In this document: in pieces, positions 24,057 to 32,868 of the stretch | Layout of the letters: each line of letters begins with the position of its first letter | Numbering within the stretch: the stretch's first letter is position 1 | Source of the DNA: RFPW01 sp040401595 | GTDB taxonomy: Bacteria; Pseudomonadota; Gammaproteobacteria; Burkholderiales; Burkholderiaceae_E | Length of the DNA stretch: 64,000 nucleotides | Assembly: GCA_040401595.1 (NCBI GenBank) | Contig: JBBAOE010000013.1 | Coordinates: 1-64,000 of the forward strand | Direction: 5' to 3' | Notes under the pieces: generated by a model | The model's database searches: none | Seen by the model: the letters and a program-made list of their open reading frames with translations, nothing else | What the model was told of the DNA's origin: nothing | Program-made: the position numbers and the translations under genes

Positions 24057-26465
24057 GTGAGTGATCAAAATTCTGACGGACCCGCCGATTTGAAAAAACT
24101 GTCCCGCCGCGCCTGGCTTCGCGGTGCTGCGGTGGGTGCGACCGGCATGGCTGCCGTGGGTGTGGGTGCCGAGGCGGTGCGACGTCAGGTCAAGACCATG
24201 GTGACGCCGCCCCCGCTCGCTGAGGGTGCTGCGCCCCAGGTGGCGGAGTCATTCCAGGATTCGCGCCCGGCTGCCGCGCTCAAAATCAAGGCGCCCAAGA
24301 GTGCTCCCAACGTCGTCGTGATTGTTCTCGATGATGTCGGTTTCGCCGACCTAGGTTGTTACGGCAGCGAAATTCGTACGCCCGCGATGGACGCGCTTGC
24401 GGCTCAAGGCCTGCGGTACACCAACTTCCGAACCTGCGCGATGTGCTCGCCAACGCGCGCTGCGTTGCTGACCGGCCTGAACTCCCATTCTGCTGGGATG
24501 GGCTGGCTGGCGGACCTCGATTTGGGCTATCCGGGCTATCGTGGCGATCTGACCCATGAGGCTGCAACGCTGGCAGAGGTCTTGCGGGATTCCGGATGGT
24601 CGACCTGGCTTTGTGGCAAGTGGCATCTGAACAACGCTGATACGACGGGACCCCAAGGCCCCTACGACAACTGGCCAACCCAGCGCGGGTTCGATCGGGC
24701 TTACTGGTATCAGGGGCATTCGACCGATTATTTCAAGCCTTCGGAATTGTTTGATGGTGTGGCACCCGTAGAACCACCAGTGCAAGACGATTACTTTGTT
24801 TGTGATGATCTAACAGATCGCGCGGTGACCTATATACGCACCCACCAGTCACTGACTGCGGAAAAACCGTTTTTTCTCAAGATTGCCTTCCCCGGAGCGC
24901 ATTCGCCGCTGCAGGCGCGCCCCCGAGAGCGGGATGCTTATAAAGGCCGATACGACGAAGGTTGGGATGTGGTCCGAGCCCGGCGTCTGGAGCGCCAGCG
25001 TGAACTGGGCGTCATGCCTAAAACCACCCAGCTCCCACCGTTGTCCTTTGGTGCGGACGCCTGGGACAAGCTCAGCGCGCGCGAACGAAAGGTCTACGCC
25101 CGCTACATGGAGGTCTACGCCGGGTTGGTCAGCAATGTCGATTCCAACATTGGTCGGTTGATGGCAACACTCGACGAATTTGGGATCCGTGAGAACACGG
25201 CAGTTGTTCTTATTTCTGATAACGGCGGTTCGGCCGAAGGGACGTCGACGGGTACGCCCAACGTCTTCGGGCCTGGTTTTGGCCGGCCGGTTCCGCTTGA
25301 GCTGGCAGAAAAGCTCTATGACCAGATGGGAGAAGATGGGACATTTCCGCACTATCCGATGGGCTGGGCAAACGTCTCGAACACGCCATTTCGGATGTAC
25401 AAGCAGCGTACCCATCTGGGTGGCGTCGCCGACCCATTGATTATCAGCTGGCCCGCCCGGATCACGGCGCGCGGGGAACTGCGCCACCAATTTGTCCATG
25501 TCGTTGACCTGTTTCCAACGCTGCTCGAGATCTCGGGTACCAAGCGTCCCTCTCATCATCAGGGGCATGCACAGAAACCCCTCGAAGGGCAGAGTGTGGT
25601 TGCGACCTTTGACGACTCGAAGGCTGCGACGCGAAAGGAACAGTACTTTGAGCTGGCGGGGAATCGCGCTTTCTTTGAAGATCCCTGGCGTCTCGTCGCG
25701 CGTCATGAGCGTGGTAAACCGTTCGAGGAAGACCATTGGGAGCTTTATGATCTTTCATCGGATCCGAATGAACTCGTTGATCTCGCGGCCCAGAAGCCCG
25801 ACGTGGTGAAACGCCTGCGCGAGAAATTTGATCTGGCGGCGCGGGCCTACGGGGTGTATCCGCTCGATGATCGCAATCTGGTCATCCGTCTGGCGCAGGA
25901 CCGGCAGCGCAGGATGCGCAAGCACTGGGAATTTCGTCCCCCCGTCGAGCGGATTGCCCGTGACGTGGGTCCGATTGTGGGCGGACTGGACCATCGGATT
26001 GAGGTCGAGTTCGAGCCTGCCGCCTCCGGAGCTCGCGGGGTTCTGGTGGCGCAAGGCTCAAAGCATGCGGGGTATGTCCTATACGTCGACGCCAAAGGAC
26101 ATCTCGTCTACGAGATCAATATGGTGCCGTGGAACGAGCGCATGAAGTCCAGCGAACCCTTGCCCAAGGGCCCTCTGAAGGTGCGTTACGTCCAAACGAT
26201 GCGCTCACGTCCATTCGAGGGCAGTGGAGCCCTGTTCGTCAATGACCGTCAGGTGGCCGAGCACAAGTTCGATCGCGTTCTGGTCAACACGTCCTACGAT
26301 GGCTTCAGTGTTGGCGCCGATCTGGGCAATCAGGTCTCGACCGATTACCAGGGACCCAATCCATTTCAGGGCAAGATTCGAGTCGTGCGGATTGATATTG
26401 ATATCGCCGAGAATACGCCCCTCGAGATGATCCGATACCTGCGCGAGATGACTATTTCGGTCTGA
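24057..26465 (+). CDS. Tat-exported type I sulfatase (Cys-type)
   Basis: The protein has 802 residues from GTG at 24057. A twin-arginine signal is present (SRRAWLRG, residues 16-23, then a hydrophobic stretch). The sulfatase domain has metal-binding VLDDVGFADLG (Asp92, Asp93) and the active motif CSPTRAALLTG with Cys130, the residue converted to formylglycine. KWHLNN and ISDNGGSAEG add metal and sulfate ligands. The roughly 250-residue C-terminal part is beta-rich, as in long AtsA-like arylsulfatases. Two FGE-type genes follow (8 bp and 2.5 kb downstream). It should cleave sulfate esters in the periplasm; the substrate is unknown. Confidence 0.92.
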   Translation: MSDQNSDGPADLKKLSRRAWLRGAAVGATGMAAVGVGAEAVRRQVKTMVTPPPLAEGAAPQVAESFQDSRPAAALKIKAPKSAPNVVVIVLDDVGFADLGCYGSEIRTPAMDALAAQGLRYTNFRTCAMCSPTRAALLTGLNSHSAGMGWLADLDLGYPGYRGDLTHEAATLAEVLRDSGWSTWLCGKWHLNNADTTGPQGPYDNWPTQRGFDRAYWYQGHSTDYFKPSELFDGVAPVEPPVQDDYFVCDDLTDRAVTYIRTHQSLTAEKPFFLKIAFPGAHSPLQARPRERDAYKGRYDEGWDVVRARRLERQRELGVMPKTTQLPPLSFGADAWDKLSARERKVYARYMEVYAGLVSNVDSNIGRLMATLDEFGIRENTAVVLISDNGGSAEGTSTGTPNVFGPGFGRPVPLELAEKLYDQMGEDGTFPHYPMGWANVSNTPFRMYKQRTHLGGVADPLIISWPARITARGELRHQFVHVVDLFPTLLEISGTKRPSHHQGHAQKPLEGQSVVATFDDSKAATRKEQYFELAGNRAFFEDPWRLVARHERGKPFEEDHWELYDLSSDPNELVDLAAQKPDVVKRLREKFDLAARAYGVYPLDDRNLVIRLAQDRQRRMRKHWEFRPPVERIARDVGPIVGGLDHRIEVEFEPAASGARGVLVAQGSKHAGYVLYVDAKGHLVYEINMVPWNERMKSSEPLPKGPLKVRYVQTMRSRPFEGSGALFVNDRQVAEHKFDRVLVNTSYDGFSVGADLGNQVSTDYQGPNPFQGKIRVVRIDIDIAENTPLEMIRYLREMTISV

Positions 26466-26473
26466 TCCCAACC

Positions 26474-27400
26474 GTGACTGCGATCCTGGTCGGTGATGCC
26501 AGAGGGGTGATCCCCGGTGGCCGGTATCGGATGGGCTCCGATCGCTACTACTTGGAGGAACGTTCTGCGCGGTGGATCGAGACGCTCCGGTTCGCAATCG
26601 ATCCGACGCCAGTCACCAATGCAGAATTTGCGGACTTCGTTGCGCAGACGGGCTGGGTGACCGATTGCGAACGAGCGCATCCAGCGGGGTCGGCCGTGTT
26701 CCGGATGACGGCCGGTCCAGTGGATCTGCGCGATCCAGGGCAGTGGTGGGCTTTTGTCGATGGCGCATGCTGGCGCTGCCCCCAGGGGCCGGGTAGCTCA
26801 ATCGATGGGCTGGAGTCTCATCCGGTCGTGCATGTAAGCCAGGCGGATGCGGCTGCGTTCGCCCATTGGCGCGGTGGCCGGTTGCCCACCGAAGTGGAGT
26901 GGGAAGCGGCGGCTCGCGGCGGATTGTTGGATTGTGAATATGCCTGGGGCGATGAACTGATGCCGCAGGACCGCTTGATGGCTAACATCTGGGTCGGTAG
27001 CTTCCCGTGGTACCACGCGGGGCGCGATTTGCCAGGGACGAGCGCCGTTCGTTCCTACCCACCGAACGGGTACGGGCTGTTCGACATGATCGGGAATGTC
27101 TGGGAATGGACGGCTTCGGTCTTTGCAATTCCCGCGCAGCCGATCCCAGATGCGTTGGTCCTGTCCGAACGCATGAACGCTGAACCGATCGCCAGCTTGG
27201 TCGCGCCGGATTGTGGTTGCGGGCGGCCAAAGCCGACGGCCCCGTCAATCAACTGGACCCTGAAAGGTGGGTCGTACCTGTGCGCAGCCGAGTATTGCGC
27301 CCGTTACCGTCCTGCCGCGCGGATCGGGCTTTCGGCGCAGACCAGCACCGCGCATGTGGGATTTCGCTGCGCCTACGATCTCGCTGCGCTCTCGGCCTGA
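26474..27400 (+). CDS. Formylglycine-generating enzyme-type sulfatase-modifying factor (cytoplasmic)
   Basis: The protein has 308 residues from GTG at 26474 and no signal peptide. The FGE-sulfatase domain is full length: PTPVTNAEFADFV, HPVVHVSQADAAAFAHWRGGRLPTE and NGYGLFDMIGNVWEWT. The copper-binding/catalytic Cys pair of true FGEs is kept in GGSYLCAAEYC (Cys270, Cys275), so it can plausibly oxidise the sulfatase Cys130 to formylglycine before Tat export. It follows the sulfatase by 8 bp and overlaps the convergent tetR tail by 28 bp. Its neighbour makes sulfatase maturation the natural role. Confidence 0.9.
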   Translation: MTAILVGDARGVIPGGRYRMGSDRYYLEERSARWIETLRFAIDPTPVTNAEFADFVAQTGWVTDCERAHPAGSAVFRMTAGPVDLRDPGQWWAFVDGACWRCPQGPGSSIDGLESHPVVHVSQADAAAFAHWRGGRLPTEVEWEAAARGGLLDCEYAWGDELMPQDRLMANIWVGSFPWYHAGRDLPGTSAVRSYPPNGYGLFDMIGNVWEWTASVFAIPAQPIPDALVLSERMNAEPIASLVAPDCGCGRPKPTAPSINWTLKGGSYLCAAEYCARYRPAARIGLSAQTSTAHVGFRCAYDLAALSA

Positions 27401-27996
27401 TCGGGGATCCTGAATTCAAGTCCTTGCCGCAGGAACCGGACCACCGTCGGGACGAGTGCTGTCAGGCGGCGCTCCTCGCCGCGCTCGATCGCTTGCAGGA
27501 TCAGTTCATGAATGCCACCGACAATGGCGGTGATGATCGCGCGGTCCGGAGGTGGGCTTTGGGGCGCACCCGCTGCCACGGTTGCTGCGATGAAATCGAC
27601 CAGTTGCTCGGTGTTGCGTCGCCGCGCCGCCAGGCCTTCGTCGCCGAGCGCGAACACGGCGACAAACAGCGTTTTCAGCAGGGCGGGCTGCGTCGCCAGG
27701 ATACTCAGATACCCATGCAGGGCGTCGTCGAGCTGGTCGCGCCAGTCCCTGGTCGGGTTGATTGACCCCGCGAGGACTTTGAAGGCCTGGGTACTTGCGG
27801 CCTCGAAGAGCGCGATCAGGCAGGCTTCTCGAGTCCCGAAGTGTTCGTAAAAGGTGCGTCGCGAGACGCGTGCCAGTGTCACCACGTCGGTAATGGTGGT
27901 GTTTGCAAAACCGTTCAGCGCAACCGACTGCGCCATCGCGTCGAGCAGGCGATGACGATGGTCGCGTTCGGTATCCTGTGGGTGTGGTGAAGCCAT
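27373..27996 (-). CDS. TetR family transcriptional regulator
   Basis: About 207 residues from the ATG at 27996 (a TTG at 28005 would add three residues and run into the operator). The helix-turn-helix lies at about 32-60 (TTITDVVTLARVSRRTFYEHFGTREACL). The C-terminal domain is helical. It diverges from the ferritin-like gene, and two copies of TGGTAC-N6-GTACC lie in the 96-bp spacer, which is the classic layout of a TetR repressor controlling itself and its neighbour. Confidence 0.88.
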   Translation of the reverse strand: MASPHPQDTERDHRHRLLDAMAQSVALNGFANTTITDVVTLARVSRRTFYEHFGTREACLIALFEAASTQAFKVLAGSINPTRDWRDQLDDALHGYLSILATQPALLKTLFVAVFALGDEGLAARRRNTEQLVDFIAATVAAGAPQSPPPDRAIITAIVGGIHELILQAIERGEERRLTALVPTVVRFLRQGLEFRIPDQAESAARS

Positions 27997-28005
27997 CGAC
28001 CCCAA

Positions 28006-28023
28006 TGGTACTTGACAGTACCG
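28006..28023. promoter_or_regulatory. TetR operator copy 1, overlapping a -35 box
   Basis: TGGTACTTGACAGTACCG: GGTAC and GTACC flank TTGACA, which itself looks like the -35 box of the promoter for the ferritin-like gene. It begins 10 bp before the tetR ATG. Binding would block both directions. Confidence 0.65.
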
Positions 28024-28048
28024 GGCGCCTCAGGGAAGATCCTAAGAG

Positions 28049-28066
28049 TGGTACGGATTCGTACCA
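28049..28066. promoter_or_regulatory. TetR operator copy 2
   Basis: TGGTACGGATTCGTACCA is a perfect six-base inverted repeat with a six-base spacer. Its centre is 43 bp (about four helical turns) from copy 1, so the two sites face the same side of the DNA. Confidence 0.65.
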
Positions 28067-28092
28067 ATTCCGTTCCAAACCTCGGAGCCCGT

Positions 28093-28926
28093 ATGACTGA
28101 CCTCGTTGTTCGCCGTCTCTTAATCGATCTGAAGGAGCCGTTTGCGCGGCGCTGGAATGGTGACGATGCGTTTCGCTCGGCCTGGTTAAATGCGTTGTCG
28201 ATGGGGTTCCCGGTCGGTGAGCAAATGTTCATCGACTCCTTGCGTGATGGCCTCAAGGCGCTGCCCGAATCCAAGCGGGAATACTTTGCAACCGAAATTC
28301 AGGGGTTCGTTGGCCAGGAGGCCACGCATCGCCACTTGCACGCGCTCTACAACAAGCAGCTCGAGGCTCAGGGTTTCGTCAACAGCCAGGAAAAGCGCAT
28401 GATCAAGCGCCTGGAAAAGTTGGACTCGATGAAGCTCGACCCGCGTCACGCGGTTGCCATTACGGCTGCGACCGAGCACTTCACCGCGATCTTCGCAGGT
28501 TGGATGCTGGAGACGCCGCAAAATCTTCAGGGGGCTGATCCTCGGTTGAAGACGCTCTGGCTCTGGCATTCGGCCGAAGAGACCGAGCATCGCTGTATCG
28601 CGTTTGATCTCTATCGGGCTCTGGGTGGCAATGAAAAATGGCGCCTGTTCTGGTTTCGCTTTGTGACGGTCCAGTTCATGACTGAAATCATGCGCCAGAC
28701 CGTTCGGAATCTTTGGGACGACAAGGCGCTCTTTAGTTGGCGAACCTGGCGCAGTGCGGCCAGCATGATGTTGGGTCAACAGGGTCTGGTCCGTTACGGC
28801 TTCAAGCACTGGCGCGCTTATTTCGCGAAAGACTTTCACCCCTCGCATCAGGATGCCACCAGTTCGGAGGCGTGGCTGCGCGATAACGAGGATCTCTTCC
28901 GGGTCGTCGTGCGGGCGCCGGCCTGA
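28093..28926 (+). CDS. Predicted metal-dependent hydrolase, ferritin-like (PF10118)
   Basis: The protein has 277 residues from the ATG at 28093; the longer open frame to 28012 runs through both operators and is not coding. It matches the PF10118/COG3687 family. Paired metal-ligand segments are visible: FVGQEATHRHLH, AATEHFTAIFAGWML and HSAEETEHRCIAFDLY, giving several Glu and His-rich EexxH-type motifs expected for a di-iron four-helix bundle. Reported annotations are hydrolase or oxygenase-like, but the activity is uncertain. It is followed after 8 bp by an FGE-type gene and controlled by the adjacent TetR. Confidence 0.83.
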   Translation: MTDLVVRRLLIDLKEPFARRWNGDDAFRSAWLNALSMGFPVGEQMFIDSLRDGLKALPESKREYFATEIQGFVGQEATHRHLHALYNKQLEAQGFVNSQEKRMIKRLEKLDSMKLDPRHAVAITAATEHFTAIFAGWMLETPQNLQGADPRLKTLWLWHSAEETEHRCIAFDLYRALGGNEKWRLFWFRFVTVQFMTEIMRQTVRNLWDDKALFSWRTWRSAASMMLGQQGLVRYGFKHWRAYFAKDFHPSHQDATSSEAWLRDNEDLFRVVVRAPA

Positions 28927-28934
28927 TTGATGTT

Positions 28935-30104
28935 TTGACACGCTCCCTTCGTCTCTGGGGGCTTGTCGTTGCCTTGGTTCTCCTCAGCCTACTGGGGTTA
29001 ATCCGGTGGATGGAACCAGAGGGGAATCCTGGCGGCGCATCCGGTTCTGACCGCCCGGGCTGGTTTTACCGAGCCCTGGGGCGGTTCGTCCCGATTCTAG
29101 GTCGTACCGCGCCTCAAAACGATGGCCAGCCGTACCGTTGTGACCTTGCTCAAAGCGTCGATGGGCCTCCCCAGATGATTTGGGTCCCAGGTGGCGCATT
29201 CCAGATGGGCGATGAACAGGAGCCGGGTGAAACGCCTGCCCGGCAGGTTGAAACCGCCGGCTTCTGGATGGATCGGACAGAGGTCACCAACGCACAATTT
29301 TCCCGGTTCGTTGCGGCGACCGGCTATGTAACCGATGCGGAGCGCGCGCAACAGCAGAACTCAGGCAAGAAGGTTCTGGTGGGCGGCCCGGTCTTGGTGT
29401 TCAGCCAACCTGAGGCCGTCCTCGGTCGGGACGATACCTCGCAATGGTGGGTCCTCAGCCACCAAGCCAGCTGGAGACAACCCTCGGGTCCGGGTTCTTC
29501 GATTGAGGGGCGCGATGCGTATCCGGTCGTCGCCGTGACCTATGCGGATGCTTCTGCGTACGCCCAGTGGCTCGGGCGGGCCCTGCCCTCCGAGGTGCAG
29601 TGGGAGCGCGCAGCGCGTTCTGCCCGGGATGCAAGCAAAGGCGACGCCTCGGGCCAGTCCAACAGAATCCCAGGCGCCAATACCTGGCAGGGGGTGTTCC
29701 CCGTGCTCGACGCCGGCGCCGATGGGCACGCGGGAATCGCTCCGGTCGGGTGCTATGGCTCAAACGCCCTAGGCCTTCATGATCTCATCGGGAATGTCTG
29801 GGAAATCACCCAGGATACGTATCGAGGCTCCGGCCTTTTCAGCGCGCCGATGGCCCTGCCCGCCAATCCGTCTGGGTCGATGTCCCGTTTGACGTCGCCA
29901 GGGGCCTCTTCAGGCGCCCATGTCATCAAGGGCGGGTCATTCCTGTGTTCAGAAGATTATTGCTCTCGCGCCAGAGCGGGTTCCCGCCAACGGCTCGAAG
30001 ATGGCATGGCGGCAGTCCATATCGGTTTTAGAACCGTGTCAGCGGACCCGGGTCCGCAATCAGAACTCAGGACGGGTAAAGCCTTCCTTGCTGTCACTCA
30101 ATAG
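28935..30104 (+). CDS. Membrane-anchored FGE-type sulfatase-modifying factor
   Basis: The protein has 389 residues from TTG at 28935 (8 bp after the previous stop). A single N-terminal hydrophobic segment (about 8-25, LWGLVVALVLLSLLGLI) suggests membrane anchoring with a periplasmic domain. The FGE domain begins near MIWVPGGAFQMGDEQEPGE and has TEVTNAQFSRFV, SYPVVAVTYADASAYAQW-like and LGLHDLIGNVWEIT segments. The Cys pair GGSFLCSEDYC (Cys338, Cys343) is kept. A periplasmic copy next to a Tat-exported sulfatase is unusual, because FGE normally acts on unfolded sulfatase before export. The last 45 bp overlap the convergent DUF4345 gene. Confidence 0.85.
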   Translation: MTRSLRLWGLVVALVLLSLLGLIRWMEPEGNPGGASGSDRPGWFYRALGRFVPILGRTAPQNDGQPYRCDLAQSVDGPPQMIWVPGGAFQMGDEQEPGETPARQVETAGFWMDRTEVTNAQFSRFVAATGYVTDAERAQQQNSGKKVLVGGPVLVFSQPEAVLGRDDTSQWWVLSHQASWRQPSGPGSSIEGRDAYPVVAVTYADASAYAQWLGRALPSEVQWERAARSARDASKGDASGQSNRIPGANTWQGVFPVLDAGADGHAGIAPVGCYGSNALGLHDLIGNVWEITQDTYRGSGLFSAPMALPANPSGSMSRLTSPGASSGAHVIKGGSFLCSEDYCSRARAGSRQRLEDGMAAVHIGFRTVSADPGPQSELRTGKAFLAVTQ

Positions 30105-30464
30105 CCGGCGCCCAAGAGCAAGTTGTGCCAGCAGAAAGACTTCGACCACGGTGGAGCGGATGCCACCGTCGCTGATGCCATCGATACTGAGGTGAAATAG
30201 TCTGATGATCAGAAAGAGTCCGAGCATGGCGAGCGGAACATCCAGCCAGCGCTCTTGTCCGGGGCGCAGTCCGAGCAGCGTAAAGCCGCCCAGGGCGATG
30301 AAACATCCGCCCAAATCAGCCCGCAAACTGCCCAGGCCGGCAACGCCGACTGGGGTCAGTGCGAACTCCACGGCCAATCGCTCGGGTACGAGGGCAAATC
30401 CCAGGCCGGCGGCTATGGCGCCGATTCCAAAGAGTGCCAGCGACAGGCGCAACACATTCAACAT
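30060..30464 (-). CDS. DUF4345-like small membrane protein
   Basis: The protein has 134 residues from the ATG at 30464, with AGGAG eight bases upstream. Four hydrophobic helices span most of the length; LRADLGGCFIALGGFTLLGL is typical of the DUF4345 group. The function is unknown. It diverges from the GMC oxidoreductase, with one recurrent dyad 53 bp upstream, and overlaps the end of the second FGE gene tail to tail. Confidence 0.72.
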   Translation of the reverse strand: MLNVLRLSLALFGIGAIAAGLGFALVPERLAVEFALTPVGVAGLGSLRADLGGCFIALGGFTLLGLRPGQERWLDVPLAMLGLFLIIRLFHLSIDGISDGGIRSTVVEVFLLAQLALGRRLLSDSKEGFTRPEF

Positions 30465-30516
30465 GGTCGAATCTCCTACAAGTCTCGGATGCAGAAACGA
30501 CGCCAACGCCCTGATT

Positions 30517-30535
30517 TTGACAGCAAACATGTCAA
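30517..30535. promoter_or_regulatory. Recurrent dyad, site 6 (GMC oxidoreductase / DUF4345 spacer)
   Basis: TTGACAGCAAACATGTCAA: TTGACA and TGTCAA form a perfect six-base inverted repeat with seven bases between, one of the best copies. It is 48 bp from the GMC start and 52 bp from the DUF4345 start, almost centred between them. Confidence 0.7.
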
Positions 30536-30583
30536 GATTCGAAATCCGACTGTTGTAATTGCGACGATCATCCTCCCGAATCC

Positions 30584-32251
30584 ATGAATTCCGAACTGGT
30601 TGCTGACGTTGTCATTATTGGCGGGGGCTCTTGCGGTGCGGTTCTGGCTGCAAGATTGAGCGAAGATCAGGATCTCCAGGTTTGTCTGCTGGAAGCCGGC
30701 GGCGAAGATGATCGCTGGTTTGTCGATGTGCCGCTGGCACTCGCGTTAACGGTCCCGACACGTCTGTTCAACTGGGCCTTTCTGACCGAACCACAACCGG
30801 GCCTGGCCGGACGGCGGGGATATCAGCCTCGGGGTAAAGGCCTCGGCGGCAGCAGTTCGATCAATGCGCAGATTTATATCCGGGGTCATGCGGTTGATTA
30901 TGATCATTGGGCGGCGCTTGGTAATCCCGGCTGGTCGTGGGCTGAGGTCTTGCCGTATTTCCGTCGCGCTGAACACAACGAACGCTTCGTTGATGAGTAT
31001 CACGGTCAGGGTGGCCCGCTCAATGTGGCTGACATTCGAAGTCCCAATCCGTTTTCCCGTCAGCTGATTGAAGCCGCAGTCGCCCAGGGTTTACCTCGAA
31101 TCGAGGACTTTTCTGGCGCTCAGGATGAGGGGGTGGGCTGGTATCAGGTGACTCAAAAGGGTGGCGAGCGCTGTAACGTCGCGAGAGCGTATCTGGGTCG
31201 ACCCGGCCTGGCCGGCAGCGCACGAAACCGGCAGAACTTGCAAGTGCTAACGAGCGCCCGGGCCCTGCGGCTGACCCTCGACGGCAAGCGAGCCACTGGG
31301 GTAATTTGTGACATCAAGGGCACACGGATCCAGGTCAAGGCTCGCCGCCAGGTCGTTGTCTGCGCCGGCGCCTTGCAGACGCCCCAATTGTTGATGTTGT
31401 CGGGTATCGGTGATCCCGATGATTTGGCTGCGGTCGGGATCGCCACTGCGGTCGCTTTGCCTGGGGTCGGGCGGAACCTGCAGGACCACATCGATTGCGC
31501 GCTCGCCTATCGCCGCAAGGCTCCCGGGCTGTTTGGGCTGGGTACCGGTCTGGGCCCGCAGGGATGGACGGCCTGGCGTGACTATCGTGAACAGCGCCGG
31601 GGCATGTTCAGTTCAAATGTCAATGAATCGGGTGCGTTCGTTCGGACCCTGCCTGGTCTCCCAGCGCCGGACGTGCAGATGGTGTTTGCGCACGCGCTTT
31701 CCGACAATCATGGTCGTACACCGCGGGCGGGTAGCGGGTTTGCAGGCCATGTTTGCGTGCTGCGTCCACACAGTGTCGGTCGGGTGACCCTGACATCGGC
31801 CGATCCCCTGGCTGCGCCGTCGATTGATCCAGCGTTCCTGAGTGATGAGCGTGATCTGGAAACCCTGCTGCGCGGTGTCAAGCTGATCAAGCGGATTTTC
31901 GAATCGCCGATGTTGCATGCGGGTCGACCGGTGCCCTTGTTTGACGAGCCGCTCGACACCGATGAGGACTTGCGTCAATTCATCCGAAGCCATTCTGATA
32001 CTTTGTACCATCCGGTGGGAACCTGCAGAATGGGTCGCGATGCCATGGCGGTTGTCGATGCCAAGCTGCGGGTGCATGGGATGACCGGATTGCGGGTCGT
32101 CGATTGTTCGGTGATGCCGACGGTCCCTGGAGGCAATACCAACGCGCCTGCTGTGATGATTGCCGAAAAAGCGGCTGAGTTCATCCGCGACGATTTGCGC
32201 GCCCCGCCAATTTGCTCGGTCAGTCAAGCTGAATCCACCCACACCCACTAA
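30584..32251 (+). CDS. GMC family FAD-dependent oxidoreductase (choline/alcohol dehydrogenase type)
   Basis: The protein has 555 residues, normal for bacterial GMC alcohol dehydrogenases. The N-terminal FAD fold is VVIIGGGSCGAVLAARLSED..LLEAGG. GMC signature 1 is RGKGLGGSSSINAQIYIRG, signature 2 GALQTPQLLMLSGIG. The C-terminal catalytic region has YHPVGTCRMG (His) and PGGNTNAPAVMIAEKAAE. It should oxidise an alcohol to an aldehyde, a fitting step after dehalogenation or ester cleavage, before the aldehyde dehydrogenase at 42948; that link is inference. It is followed 16 bp later by a DUF2147 gene. Confidence 0.92.
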   Translation: MNSELVADVVIIGGGSCGAVLAARLSEDQDLQVCLLEAGGEDDRWFVDVPLALALTVPTRLFNWAFLTEPQPGLAGRRGYQPRGKGLGGSSSINAQIYIRGHAVDYDHWAALGNPGWSWAEVLPYFRRAEHNERFVDEYHGQGGPLNVADIRSPNPFSRQLIEAAVAQGLPRIEDFSGAQDEGVGWYQVTQKGGERCNVARAYLGRPGLAGSARNRQNLQVLTSARALRLTLDGKRATGVICDIKGTRIQVKARRQVVVCAGALQTPQLLMLSGIGDPDDLAAVGIATAVALPGVGRNLQDHIDCALAYRRKAPGLFGLGTGLGPQGWTAWRDYREQRRGMFSSNVNESGAFVRTLPGLPAPDVQMVFAHALSDNHGRTPRAGSGFAGHVCVLRPHSVGRVTLTSADPLAAPSIDPAFLSDERDLETLLRGVKLIKRIFESPMLHAGRPVPLFDEPLDTDEDLRQFIRSHSDTLYHPVGTCRMGRDAMAVVDAKLRVHGMTGLRVVDCSVMPTVPGGNTNAPAVMIAEKAAEFIRDDLRAPPICSVSQAESTHTH

Positions 32252-32267
32252 GCTCAATTACCTTTCG

Positions 32268-32840
32268 ATGACCTCGTTCACTGACTCTGATAGCCGCCTG
32301 AGTGTCACTAACTCTCGACACAATCCAAAGCTTGGATCGAACGTCCTCCGACCGCTTCGCTTCCTGCGCCTGGATCAAGGGCTGAAGACCTTGGCAAGTT
32401 GGACCCTTGGTGTGACATTGGCTGGCGTTGCCTTAGGCGTCCCAGTCGCGCTCGCGCAGACAGATCCGGTTGTGGGACATTGGACAACGATCGACGACAA
32501 GACGCACCAGCCGAAGTCGATCATCCGGATTGATCTGGTCGATCAGAAGCTACAGGGCACCATCGTCAAAATCTTTACCGCACCGGGGGAGCGGGCTGAC
32601 CCAGTCTGCGAGCAGTGCAAGGATCACCGCAAGGACAAGCCCATCATCGGCATGACGATCATGACCGGTCTGAAAAAGAGTTCCAATACCAGCTGGGATG
32701 GGGGCGAGATCCTCGATCCGAATAATGGTTCGATTTACAAGGTCAAGCTCAGCCTCACGCCGGATGCCAAGGCGCTTGATGTGCGCGGCTATATTGGCGT
32801 GCCGATGCTTGGTCGAACGCAGACCTGGGTCCGTAACTGA
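32268..32840 (+). CDS. DUF2147 secreted protein
   Basis: About 190 residues from the ATG at 32268. A long polar N-terminus precedes a signal-like hydrophobic segment (LGVTLAGVALGVPVALAQ), and the mature part matches DUF2147: VGHWTTIDDKTHQPKSIIRI, a Cys pair in DPVCEQCKDHRKDKP, the GMTIMTGLKKSS loop and C-terminal YIGVPMLGRTQTWVRN. Likely periplasmic; the role is unknown. It sits between the GMC oxidoreductase and an aspartoacylase-type gene with short gaps, so it is probably in that operon. Confidence 0.85.
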   Translation: MTSFTDSDSRLSVTNSRHNPKLGSNVLRPLRFLRLDQGLKTLASWTLGVTLAGVALGVPVALAQTDPVVGHWTTIDDKTHQPKSIIRIDLVDQKLQGTIVKIFTAPGERADPVCEQCKDHRKDKPIIGMTIMTGLKKSSNTSWDGGEILDPNNGSIYKVKLSLTPDAKALDVRGYIGVPMLGRTQTWVRN

Positions 32841-32868
32841 AGGTCAGCTCAACAGGAGCACCAGTGAC

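Noticed and set aside
28012..28017. TTGACA as an eighth copy of the recurrent dyad
   Set aside because: It lacks the TGYCAA half at the right distance and sits inside a different dyad (GGTAC-N6-GTACC).
32281..32316. TGACT...GTGTCA near the DUF2147 start as a dyad copy
   Set aside because: The halves are not seven bases apart and the left half does not match.
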